A stretch of 64,000 bases of DNA from NCBI GenBank assembly GCA_047967505.1, contig CM106538.1; one strand, 5' to 3'. Shown one piece after another: positions 23,601 to 31,250 of this stretch. This DNA is from Dipteris shenzhenensis (taxonomy: Eukaryota; Polypodiophyta; Polypodiopsida; Gleicheniales). The notes below the pieces were generated by a model. The model ran no database searches. It saw nothing but the letters and a program-made list of their open reading frames with translations, and was not told where the DNA came from. The position numbers were made by a program, and so were the translations under genes. Every line of letters starts with the position of its first letter. Positions within the stretch are counted from its first letter, which is position 1.

Positions 23601-26600
23601 TTGAGAAGGTGGTGTCGCGTCCTATGCCTTTATCTTGAAAACCCATCTTCCCTAGATCCTATAAGTTGGAAGGGCTGGATCAATAGAGAAGGCATGATCC
23701 CCCTTTGACAACCAAACAACCATCCACCAGCTGCATCCTCTGTGTCGTGACAACAATCCGGAGGGCTCCCATCAAATCCTTTGTACTGCGGGCCAGCCCC
23801 AACGATAGTGTGTGATCATCTCCAAATCTCTATCTGCTCAGCGGTTTTATCTACTATCTATGCGCATCTCCTCTAGCCATGGACCAATAGGTAGACCTCC
23901 ATGCGCCACCGTCTAGAAGTGTAGAATCTTACGCAGCTTGTGATTGGTCCATAAGCATGATTAAAACTAGGGAGTTCAAAATGTACCCTTCAATTGTAGA
24001 CGTCGACCAATGCAGGTGCTCTACTCATGATGGCCAATTCCACTGCACTTCTCGAAGAGGCCGGCCATCCCATAATCAAAGATGCCATCACACCCCCTCC
24101 TATCTCGTCGAGACTAGGACTAAGTTGATGGTCTAGTCCTTGCCCAAAAGGCCCATTTCCTTGATCCTCTGCTAGCATAGCTAAGGCCCCATTAGTCTTT
24201 GGGTCTCCCGCTGTCTTGGGCTGAATAAGGCCTCTAGGCCTCACTCTATACTGTGTGGAGTAGTAGAATCCAAGGGATCTATGCAAAAACAAGATCTTGA
24301 GGGGCACCCTGGTCCCATAAATTGCTCATACTTTACCAAGGGTGGGGGCCGAGGCTTTGTGCAACCCTCTAGGATCGCAGAGTTGATCTCCAACATCCAA
24401 ATACATGCCTCTATTAGGCGTCCTTTGCCCTAGCATGAGACCCTCCTAATCTCTAACCTTTAGATGCCACAGGGGGGGTTGACGCTCAAACTCCTTGTGG
24501 CATTATGGGCTGACCCGAATAAGATCCCTGGAAAAACACTGTGAGACTCTATGAAGGCTTTGTTCACCATCTGCCAGGCGACCTTGGCTCTAGTGTTGCT
24601 TGTGCCAATTGATCTTACCCATAGGAAATTACGTATTAAGCACCTGAGCTAGTGCATGCAACCTCTGTTGGGACACACCAGCATGAGGCTATATACCAAG
24701 CTGTAGCCAAGAGTATCTGGCTAGGCATGAGCGCTTTGCTTGCATGAGAGTTTGGACGAGCTCTAATATAAGAGCTTGCACCTCACACTCTTGAGCACGG
24801 GTGCAATCCACTCCTTTGCTGAAATGTCAATGCTACCTGGTAGCTTAAGTATCTCATTGATTGCCCCATGGAATCCAGTGAGAGTTGAGGCTCTAATACA
24901 AGAGCTTGTGCCGCACATTCTTGAGCACGAGTGTCTTTGGCTCCTTTGCTAAATGTGAGGCATGTTGCCTAAGAACGCAAAAAGTAGCCCAAAGCCTCTG
25001 CCACATAAAAAAAGAGAGGAAGGGAGCAAGGGGGCAGCTCTAATGTACATGGATGGGACCCCCCAAATCCATTTGTGTGAAAAACATTGTAATCTCTACG
25101 AAAGACCACTCCACCTGTCATACACTCTCTTAAAATCCAAGAGAAGTAATGCGATAGGCTGGGACTCCCCGTGAGCCCAATCCATTGTCTCCCAAAAGGT
25201 GAAGATGTTGTCCAGGATACTCCTTTCTTGAACCAAAACTATGTGCGTGTCGTGGATGATATTAGTAAGGTGGGGTCGCAATTGCAAGCTCAAGAGCTCG
25301 GCCAAGATCTTGTAAGTGGTGTCCATCAGTGTAACCAGTATCCACTGCCAACTGTCAAACCTATCTCCCCCCCTCGGGATCAATCAAATCCACCCTCAAC
25401 TCAGTGACTAGGGGAGCGAGCTAGAGTCGAAAATCTCCTGAAAAGCTAGACGAAGGGGGGGTGTGAATGAACTCCCAAAAGCACCTTAATAAGGAGTGTC
25501 TATCCACCCTCCGTTGGGTACTTCTGTCCTCATTAGTGAATGGGGGGTCCACATGAGCAGCGGGAAGACCATTGCGGGATATAAGCCTAGACTTCCTCCC
25601 AGGTTGCAGGGACCTAGGGGAGACCAGTCCTTCAAGTGAAACAATTGTCGTAGGATCTCCTGTGGGTTTGAATGCGTCTGAGCGTTAGCATCTTGTAGCC
25701 ATTAGAGTTGCGTCCCTGTTGAGCGAGGGCTGCCTAGTCATCTTGTCTCCCTGTTGAACACATCATGCCTTGGAGGATTGATAGGAGAACTCGGCTCGAT
25801 GAATCTGCATGGTCTGAAGGTCTAATTGAGCCCTCTCATAGAGGGCTGCAAGCCATTGAGGGACTGGGTCCTACTTTCTAATCCTCTCTATGGAAGCCAA
25901 GTCCCATCTTAGTGCTCTCTCACACCCTTGGAAAGAGTGATGACGATGAAGAGCTTGGGCCTATAGCTCCTCTGCTCCTTTGAATCGCTTTTGTTTTCAA
26001 GGCAGCCCAATCATCCATGGGGAGCTCTTTGGCTGCTGCCAAATTGTTGTCATACCTCCTTTTGAAGCAAAGCATTCAAGATACAGACGCCTTTCTGTGG
26101 GAGCCTGCGACGCCCCTGGGGCTGCTTTGAGTGAAGCACCATCATGGAGTGATTTGACATCATCATTGTTGCCAAGATACCCGTGGCTCCCCACTTTGTG
26201 CATCGCCTAGTACTACATAGAATCTATCCAGTCACTCTAGCAAACCATCATGCTGCCGATGACGGAAAGAGAAACAGAAAGAGAAACGAAGATTGTCGAG
26301 AAGGTTGCAAAGGTGAATTGCACCCAAGTTATTTGCTTGGTCCAGAAGGAGGCAGTGCCATGCTTGTTCTTCTCAAACTCTAGATTAGTGAAGTCATGTC
26401 CAAAAATCTAAGAGTTGGCATCTGTGAGGCTCTTTGTAAGCTATCTATGGAAAGAAGGGTGATGCTGTTTGCAAGCAACGATGTAACGTTCATGATCACA
26501 ATCTTTGAGTCACCCTTCTGTGAGTCTATCCACATTGCGGTCCTTAATATCTCACCTTCGTTGAACACGCTCAAGGTCAGTGATTGGGATAATAAAATGC

Positions 26601-29600
26601 AGCCCCCCCCCCCCCCCCCCAACACACACACACACAGAGGGGATGGCACCTCAAGGCCTCTCCTTGGGAGAAGACAACGTTGATGTTTGATGTTTGCTGT
26701 TGGAAACATGTGCTTCTGAATCAAGAGGATATTTAGTAGCTGTCCCACCATAACCCTCTACAACTCTTGACGGAGTGTCAAGTGTTGCTACGTACTTGAA
26801 GTGTGTGCATGTTCCAATTTACCATGCTCCAGCTCGTCGCGCGGGGGGGGGGGGTGTGTGCGAACAAGGCCCTCCTATGCATCAAAGCTTATGTAACAAC
26901 TGTCGACTTTTAGTTTTCCCAGGGGCTGGAGGGAAGGCGCGGGGGCTTGGAAGGTGAGTAATCTTTGTCTGTGTGATGATGCGTTAAAGGCATGATTGGC
27001 TCAATGCCTATCGTAAACGATCACTACATCAAGAAGGTGGTCTTCACACATGGCCAGCTAGCTCATTGGTTCAATGGCTTGTGCACAGTTAGTATGGGCT
27101 GGACCTTCGGCTCTAAGCGAAGCACCAATGTTGCAAGACCCAAACCTCTTTTGTCGGGAGAGAAAGCTAGCTAGAAAGTATGCGCGTGTCCATGCATGAT
27201 CCACAGCTTCTTCCCCTGCTGCCTCGACCACTCATCATTTTGAACATCTGATCCCTCATCAGCAAATCAAAGAGAATGGGAATCCATTGCTCCTCCCCCG
27301 TGGCCGTGAAGTTGAGGGACGGGCTTCCAATTGTGGCAATGGTACCCTGTTTTTGGCATTGCAAAATCATGACAGGTAGTCTTCTGGAATATCTAGATAG
27401 TTACAGTGCCCTAGCCGCCAAAACTCATGTGGAAGGGGCTGTCCTAGAGGAGGCTTCAGCCCTCTAGTCCTCGAGACTCTTGTGTCCGCTCAAGGAGGGC
27501 ACACCTTGATCTTGGGAGAAAGAGGGCTGAGGTGGCGACAAGGAGGCCGCACTTTGAGGGTAGAGGTGGAGCACGGAGCAGTTGACGAAGTGGAAGAGGG
27601 GGGGTGGAAGGTGAGGATGTCGGTAGCGGGAGGCAGAGGGAGTTGAAGGAGGAAACGGGGGGGATTTGGGGGGGGGGGGGGGGGCAGGTAGTGAGGGTGA
27701 TCCCTGACCTCACTGAGGTGCTGGTGGAGGTGGGAGCAGAGAAGGGAACGGGGGTTGGAAGATGGAGGGGGAGGAGCCCCGCGGGGGGGGGGCAGGGGGG
27801 CTTGGGAAGCGGCACCTGCCCTTAGCCTGCATTTGGAATGGACTTAGGGATTGGGTAGGAGCCCTGCGGCGCAGACAGGATAACCGGGTCTGCTGAAAGA
27901 TCGAAGAAGACCTCCCCCTCTAGTGTTTGAGGTTGATCTAAGGGGGCTCCCTCATCCTGCTGCTCATGAGGCATGGGAAATGTCGAGTCAGCTCCTGAAC
28001 AGGACCCTACCTGTATTGCACGGGCAGGCTCTTATTGGGGAAAGTGCAGTCCGAATGGCTGTGCGAGTCAAGAGAGCTGCCATGTGATCCCCTCTTGTTA
28101 GACCAAAGGGTCACCACCAAAATTGCGTTCCCATGAATAAAGAAAGAAAAAACACTGAGCTGCTAGGGGAAAAGAGTGCAAGGTGGGGAAAGAAGAACAG
28201 GGAGAGGAAAGGGCTGGAAAAAGGGGATAAAGAAGGGGGCGTTTTGAAGAGGAGCAGCAGCCCTCCAACAAAGCCCCACCGGGGGGGGGTGGGGGGGTGT
28301 GGGGCGCTAAAGTGGAAAGAATGTCCTGCTGGAGTCCTCCAATAAGCGTAGCTGACAGATGACCAGAAGGGCCAAGAGAAAAGCCCTCCAAAACATGGAA
28401 CACCAGCTTTGAGGAAGAATCTCCTCAAACACAACTGCTGCCAGAAAAGGGGGGAGAGACCCCTTTGAACCAGGCTGTACTGTGCCAGGCAAGGGGAGGC
28501 TGCACAATGGGGGAAGCAGCCAACAAATGCTGTTGCAAAACAGCGCGACAACCCAAAAGGCGACAAAGGGACGGAGAACTGAACGGGTTGGTGAGGTGAA
28601 AGAGCAATAGGGCCTGGGCACAAGAAGGTGCAGAACGGTGGAAATAGGGGTGGAAGCAGGGGCGACGTAGGCAGAAGGGGGCAGAAGGAGGGACAGAAAG
28701 GGGGGGCGAGGAAACAAATTGGGGGCAGGGGGGAGGCAGGCAGGGGAAGGAGAGAACAGAAAGGCCTTGATAGTAATCTTCAGCTGAATCAAGTACAAAG
28801 GTGGGGTTGATTGGATTTTGTTGATTTTGTTCTAGTGGCAAAGAAAAGACATCTTTTGACCAGAAATAGGGAAGAGAGGTCAGTTTGAATTTTAGGGGCC
28901 AAGGTTGGTTCTGTCTGCATTCAGTAATCTGAGATATTTGCACAAGGTAGTGTTTGAGTTGAGAGTCTGAGCAGATCTTTATGTTTTTAAGTTTTTAACT
29001 TTTTCTGTCATTGGGTGTTTGCCCTTTATGCAGATTCCAGCCTTGCGAAGTTTTTTGTCAAATTTTCTATAGCTTTTAAAACAGCAAATGTCTCTTGCAG
29101 CGAGACTTCTGCATGCTGCTTGTCTATTGTTTGGGATATGTTACGAAGTGTTTTGCTTGCACAATGGAATTGTGCTGCATGTCAATGAAAGCATGTTGCA
29201 CCAATGAGTTTTTCCAGGCCGTTGGATTCTGAACGGCAGGAGTTTGAAAATTTTTGCAGGCAGAACAATTGCAAGACTTGATGGAGCAAGACTATGATGT
29301 AGGGTACGTTGACAGGACATTTTTGATACTAGTTGGGATCTGCAAATGCTCTACTTCAATACAATGTTATGTAATTGTTGCTATCTCATGTTATTGAAAC
29401 AGATGATTACTGTTGGTACGTTTTTGTAGATCCACAATCAAGGATAAGATCATTCCCCATGCAGTATCATGGTTTACAGGAGAGGCATTGCAAGGGAATG
29501 AGTTTGAGGATGGCGAAGGTGAAGAAGGTGAGGATGATGAAGATGAAGATGAGGATGAAGAGGAAGAGGATAAAGATGAAGAGGATGAAGATGAGGAAGA

Positions 29601-29993
29601 TTCAGATGAAGAACCTAGTAAGGTATGCACGTAAAAAGTTGAAGCATTCTTTATATCGTGCCCGCCGGCCTGGCCCTCGGGGTCAAAATGAGTGATATCT
29701 ATTCAAGCAATTCTTGATGTGTAACATGGCATGGGCCTCAGAAATGTTATAGTTGACCTAGAGATATAAAATGGAAAGATCTGACTCTCACTGCTATGGT
29801 GTTGCAGAAACCTGCTCCCAAAGCAAAGGTAAGAATGTAACCCTTCTGGAAATTGACAAACTTGAATGAAGTTGACTAGTCACTCTGTTAACTTTTGTTT
29901 TGTTTGATTGCATTGTGATCTTCTCAGTCGGAAACAAAGAGACTTGCATCAAAGCAAGGAGGGGAGCAGCCGCCTGAGTGCAAACAACAGTAG
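10032..29993 (+). CDS. NAP1: Nucleosome assembly protein 1 (NAP1-type histone chaperone), spliced, N-terminal exon missing
   Basis: NAP1 proteins bind H2A-H2B and assemble nucleosomes, shuttling between cytoplasm and nucleus. Eleven exons with GT-AG borders and consistent phases were read: 10032-10127, 20661-20753, 21948-22041, 22252-22313, 22436-22561, 22655-22713, 22809-22986, 29260-29303, 29430-29622, 29808-29828, 29928-29993. They give 344 codons including the stop. Landmarks: LQNLAG and the helix [16 protein letters not shown] (dimerisation helix), [51 protein letters not shown], then an acidic tail and C-terminal CKQQ, a prenylation box known in plant NAP1. Plant NAP1 proteins are about 370-380 residues, so some 35-40 N-terminal residues are missing, either left of the window or unrecognised. 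Introns of 10.5 and 6.3 kb are filled with antisense LINE debris. All exons are intact, so the gene is probably functional. Confidence 0.95.
10430..11376 (-). pseudogene. LINE ORF1-like protein fragment (coiled coil plus RRM-like), with LINE 3' end
   Basis: Minus strand: a 180-residue frame (11376 to 10834) starting [12 protein letters not shown] contains a leucine-heptad coiled coil ([20 protein letters not shown]). After a frameshift near 10,880 an 88-residue frame carries [20 protein letters not shown] and a basic Lys/Arg tail. A coiled coil followed by an RRM-like fold with a 'GTKVWI' strand is the architecture of L1-type ORF1 proteins, so I read it as a LINE ORF1 relic. Its left end (10,430-10,500) has the local LINE 3'-end signature 'gtctatgggacaacg...gaaacc' next to a G-rich tract. 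Family assignment is inference. Confidence 0.45.
11377..12060. other. Intronic sequence, nothing recognised
   Basis: About 680 bases of NAP1 intron without coding signal. The phrase 'acaagggcccc(a/t)gtaac' is repeated at 12,035-12,070, directly before an (AC)n tract that borders the next LINE. Confidence 0.4.
12071..12118. repeat. (AC)n plus T/G run at LINE 3' end
   Basis: A dinucleotide (AC) tract of about 13 units, then T8 and G5. On the minus strand this is the tail of the LINE at 12.1-16.8 kb: body, CCCCC, A8, (TG)n. Confidence 0.85.
12381..12608 (-). repeat. 114-bp tandem duplication in LINE zf-RVT end
   Basis: Copies 12381-12494 and 12495-12608 are about 92-95% alike by eye, each containing 'gaagcagataaaaaaactca' and 'cgagagcacggacaat'. 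114 bp is 38 codons, so like the 210-bp array the duplication keeps the frame. Confidence 0.85.
14341..15176 (-). repeat. Four tandem copies of a 210-bp LINE RT segment
   Basis: Units 14341-14550, 14551-14760, 14761-14970 and 14971-15176. The first three are exactly 210 bp (70 codons); the last lacks 4 bp (ccat). Copies differ at only a few bases each. Each encodes [20 protein letters not shown] through YGFVPR, the fingers part of reverse transcriptase, so the frame stays open across all copies. Confidence 0.95.
15570..16813 (-). pseudogene. LINE ORF1 (DUF4283-like plus zinc knuckle)
   Basis: Minus strand from ATG 16813 ([15 protein letters not shown]). The first part is cut by stops. The frame 16497-16294 has [19 protein letters not shown], matching the pattern of the DUF4283 domain of plant LINE ORF1 proteins. 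The frame 16288-15821 continues with [11 protein letters not shown] and the knuckle [15 protein letters not shown], in which the expected His is Tyr. A Pro/Ser-rich tail ends at 15,570. ORF1 proteins bind element RNA. The coding sequence is broken by at least two frameshifts. Confidence 0.75.
16870..17017. repeat. GTAC-rich segment at LINE 5' side
   Basis: Seven GTAC tetramers in about 150 bases, in the repeated words 'aattgtacggactgtatggac' and 'aactgtacggactttt'. It closely resembles the copia element 1 leader at 2,385-2,410. It lies directly upstream of the LINE ORF1 and just before a microsatellite. Confidence 0.7.
17018..17124. repeat. Compound microsatellite (CT)n, CCCA-like, C run, (AC)n
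   Basis: Starts as (CT)n, goes through variants of cccacacac, then a C run of about 19 and (AC) of about 13 units. On the minus strand it reads as the tail of the LINE body at 17,125-18,352. Confidence 0.85.
17125..18352 (-). mobile_element. 5'-truncated LINE 3' end (LINE A)
   Basis: The minus strand 18306-17915 encodes a zf-RVT region: [14 protein letters not shown] followed by [17 protein letters not shown], a C-x2-C-x9-H-x3-C pattern as at the end of plant LINE ORF2. The rest down to 17,125 is 3' UTR-like, ending in the local 3' signature (ggcctatgggac...). The 5' side stops abruptly at an (AG)n tract at 18,353. Confidence 0.7.
18353..18438. repeat. (AG)n microsatellite
   Basis: About 40 AG units with a few interruptions near 18,370-18,382, between LINE A and LINE B. 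Confidence 0.95.
18452..18506 (-). mobile_element. LINE B: about 55-bp 3' terminus
   Basis: Minus-strand LINE 3' end consisting only of 'gaaagtttattaaagtcttc', 'gaaagaccgatgggtctatg' and 'agattgtgaaaccc' in plus orientation, with (AG)n on both sides. It is the shortest member of the chain. Confidence 0.6.
18507..18540. repeat. (GA)n microsatellite
   Basis: 17 GA units between LINE B and LINE C. Confidence 0.95.
18541..18825 (-). mobile_element. LINE C: about 285-bp 3' terminus
   Basis: Starts with 'aagaagaaagaaagtgtatt' and the recurring 3' signature 'aaaggccaaaatgggcccat' followed by 'gggacatcaagaac'. No coding part is kept. It is bounded by (AG)n on both sides. Confidence 0.55.
18826..18853. 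repeat. (AG)n microsatellite
   Basis: 14 AG units between LINE C and LINE D. Confidence 0.95.
18854..20200 (-). mobile_element. LINE D: 3' part with zf-RVT relic (right boundary approximate)
   Basis: Left end has the 3' signature 'gaaagaccaaaggatctatg' followed by 'ggattgaaaagaaac'. The minus strand 19967-19605 ends with [28 protein letters not shown], which aligns with the zf-RVT region of LINE A ([20 protein letters not shown]); the rest of the Cys/His pattern follows in another frame. It is decayed. Confidence 0.6.
20226..20620. repeat. GC-rich repeat and (AG)n just upstream of a NAP1 exon
   Basis: Between 20,385 and 20,565 the unit 'cagcccacacgggggct' recurs about four times in degenerate form (20,386, 20,445, 20,470, 20,535); each can fold through AGCCC against GGGCT. 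It is followed by an (AG)n tract of about 20 units (20,577-20,618) that ends some 40 bp before the exon acceptor at 20,660. Open frames here are compositional. Confidence 0.7.
20661..20753 (+). CDS. NAP1: NAP1 exon: dimerisation helix
   Basis: 31 codons, phase 0 on both sides, acceptor cctacag, donor gtcttt. Encodes [20 protein letters not shown] and on to [11 protein letters not shown], the most conserved helix of the family. The acceptor lies about 40 bp after a long (AG)n tract. Confidence 0.95.
21948..22041 (+). CDS. NAP1: NAP1 exon: linker after dimerisation helix
   Basis: Acceptor aatgcag, donor gtcctt; 94 bases, leaving phase 1. Encodes [18 protein letters not shown] and a short, weakly conserved acidic linker. 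The RxDIVNG start matches the family's RYEIVNG. Confidence 0.85.
22252..22313 (+). CDS. NAP1: NAP1 exon: EKGIPEFWL
   Basis: 62 bases, enters in phase 1 and leaves in phase 0, donor gtatga. Encodes [21 protein letters not shown], the start of the conserved earmuff domain. Confidence 0.95.
22436..22561 (+). CDS. NAP1: NAP1 exon: earmuff domain core
   Basis: 42 codons, phase 0 both sides. Encodes [16 protein letters not shown] and [18 protein letters not shown], strongly conserved. The donor reads gtacag after GTG; using a later donor would break the match to the next exon. Confidence 0.95.
22655..22713 (+). CDS. NAP1: NAP1 exon: LTKTYHM
   Basis: 59 bases, phase 0 in, phase 2 out, acceptor gctgcag, donor gtaggt. 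Encodes [19 protein letters not shown], the conserved segment before the histone-contacting region. Confidence 0.95.
22809..22986 (+). CDS. NAP1: NAP1 exon: IDWYPGK to ESFFNFF
   Basis: 178 bases, phase 2 in, phase 0 out, donor gtaagc. Contains [12 protein letters not shown], a lysine-rich nuclear-localisation-like stretch ([12 protein letters not shown]) and [20 protein letters not shown], all hallmarks of NAP1. Confidence 0.96.
23168..23283 (+). repeat. Three degenerate 38-40-bp tandem repeats in NAP1 intron
   Basis: Units beginning at 23,168, 23,206 and 23,246 share 'aactgtgagttgctgatcgtg' in variants, followed by 'aagaaa'. No function is apparent. Confidence 0.7.
23340..26595 (-). mobile_element. 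Decayed LINE in the 6.3-kb NAP1 intron
   Basis: Minus strand 25383-25096 reads [37 protein letters not shown] and [13 protein letters not shown]: the fingers/palm start of LINE reverse transcriptase, in which RSILDNI and DFxxAYD are diagnostic. The thumb and 3' region towards 23,340 are full of stops. The part at 25,730-26,595 is homologous to window position 1-600. It is antisense to NAP1. Confidence 0.75.
26597..26637. repeat. C run plus (AC)n
   Basis: A run of about 17 C followed by (AC) of about 7 units. The same C-run/(AC)n order occurs at the LINE A 3' end (17,080-17,124), so this probably marks a second LINE 3' junction. Confidence 0.75.
26638..28950 (-). mobile_element. Second LINE remnant, 5' region rich in G runs
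   Basis: 26,850-26,990 is homologous to 740-870 of the window. From 27,450 to 28,780 the plus strand is G-rich with runs up to about 16 G; minus-strand frames here are Pro/Leu/Ser-rich and probably compositional. By position it would be the ORF1/5' UTR of an antisense LINE, but I could not recognise a domain. Confidence 0.4.
29260..29303 (+). CDS. NAP1: NAP1 exon: short, [13 protein letters not shown]
   Basis: 44 bases, phase 0 in, phase 2 out, reached after a 6.3-kb intron. Encodes [15 protein letters not shown], matching the family's region before [15 protein letters not shown]. Donor gtacgt. Confidence 0.92.
29430..29622 (+). CDS. NAP1: NAP1 exon: [11 protein letters not shown] and acidic tail
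   Basis: 193 bases, phase 2 in, phase 0 out. [19 protein letters not shown] is followed by about 35 residues that are almost all Asp/Glu, the C-terminal acidic domain that screens histones. Donor gtatgc after AAG. Confidence 0.96.
29808..29828 (+). CDS. NAP1: NAP1 micro-exon, 21 bases
   Basis: Seven codons (KPAPKAK) between a gttgcag acceptor and a gtaaga donor. Phase 0 on both sides, so skipping it would not alter the frame. Assigned from splice signals and the Lys-rich character of plant NAP1 tails. Confidence 0.75.
29928..29993 (+). CDS. NAP1: NAP1 terminal exon with CaaX box
   Basis: 22 codons including TAG at 29991. Encodes [21 protein letters not shown]-stop. The final CKQQ is the prenylation motif of plant NAP1 proteins, which fixes the true end of the protein. 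Confidence 0.95.
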   Translation, partial: SETKRLASKQGGEQPPECKQQ

Positions 29994-31250
29994 GTTTCAT
30001 GTGAATGTTTTGGTAGAAGGCGCTCCGCCTTATCTCTCTTTCATGTAGGCCTACACGATGTGTGATGATGGAAGTCTATGATTTCATTTTATGAATTCCT
30101 ATGCAATAAGAACAGTGATTTTGAGTATTGGAAGTACATCATTGTATCATTGTTTCAGCTCTAGGCACATACTCATCTGAGTGACACACATCCTCCTCCC
30201 CCCTGCCAACTTTCTCTCTAATGGGCAGAGGAAAGAGAGAGTGTTCACACTTTGGACTCTTTGGATTGTTGTGATCTTCAGAAATCCCATGATGAGTTTT
30301 GCTTAGTATCTCAGGTATAGGTGGCCAGTGGAAGTCGGAGATATGCTATTAGAGCATATGTGAAAGTAGTCATTTGATATGGCCATTGCTTTCACAGTGG
30401 TTCCATCTAAGAAAAATGCAAAGTTGCTTTAGACTACAGCTGATTTGAATCTCAGTAGTTAAGTCTGACACATCTGGCGGTTGGAACTACTGTCTAAGAA
30501 AACTTGCTTACAAGTGTTATATAATGCTTCCATTAGTATTAATTTCATAATGCTGTTTGGCATCCGCACACTTGCACATGCATGCATGCGTAAATATGCA
30601 CATTTCTGGGTGCACGTGCACACATGCATGCATGCGTGCACGTGGACGTCCACGTGCACACTCGTGCACACACAGACACCCCCCCCCTATTTATATGTCT
30701 ACCAGCTTGCACGTTTGTAGATAGATGGACAGTTTTATTTATTTGAAATGTGTTTGTCTTTGTGCATGTGTTGCTAGCCCTGAGGTGTGGGAGATCACAG
30801 TCCTACCATAATTGTAGCATAACAAGTCGGCATTGGAGTTATTGTTCATAAAAATTGTGCTTGCTGTCTCAATTACTGAATATAATTTTGAGCTCTTTGT
30901 TTGTATGTAATAGGTTGTTAGTGCATTTCTGCCTAAAGGTGTAAGAGATTTATAGTTTAACCAAAGTGCACTGTTAGATCTTCATTGTTGATCATTAAAA
31001 GTGTAGGTTTGTTGCGACAGATGTGATCAATGCAAACATGAGTGCTTGCTTGCTTGACTGCATTGTAAATTGATGTAAGACTCTTGTTTTTAGTGCTTTG
31101 TGGCTATGATGTCTCTCAATCTTCTTAAAATTCAATTTTATATGATTGCCTTTCTTATAGAACTTTAATGAAATTTTGTGGTGACAAGCAATGAACTCTT
31201 GAGTTTGACACAGTTATGTGTAATCTATATCTTTAAAAGAGCACTGCTAG
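29994..31250 (+). other. NAP1 3' flank, no further gene
   Basis: The first part should be NAP1 3' UTR; a polyadenylation site cannot be fixed by eye. It contains a palindrome-rich stretch (30,560-30,680) and a C8 run at 30,681. No coding signal was seen on either strand. Confidence 0.5.
30610..30659. repeat. 24-bp perfect palindrome with G-box cores
   Basis: 30636-30659 is a perfect palindrome with half-site GTGCACGTGGAC. A 12-bp palindrome GTGCACGTGCAC lies at 30610-30621 and (ATGC)n in between. Three CACGTG hexamers (plant G-box core, bound by bHLH/bZIP factors) fall in 50 bp. The alternating purine-pyrimidine pattern could also favour Z-DNA. It lies about 620 bp downstream of the NAP1 stop. 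Confidence 0.85.

Noticed and set aside
27456-28943. Pro/Leu/Ser-rich open frames on the minus strand opposite G runs
   Set aside because: Low-complexity translation of G-rich DNA; several frames are open at once and none shows a motif.
29391-29630. Serine-rich 79-codon minus-strand frame
   Set aside because: Antisense of the NAP1 acidic tail (GAA/GAT codons read as TTC/ATC/TCA).
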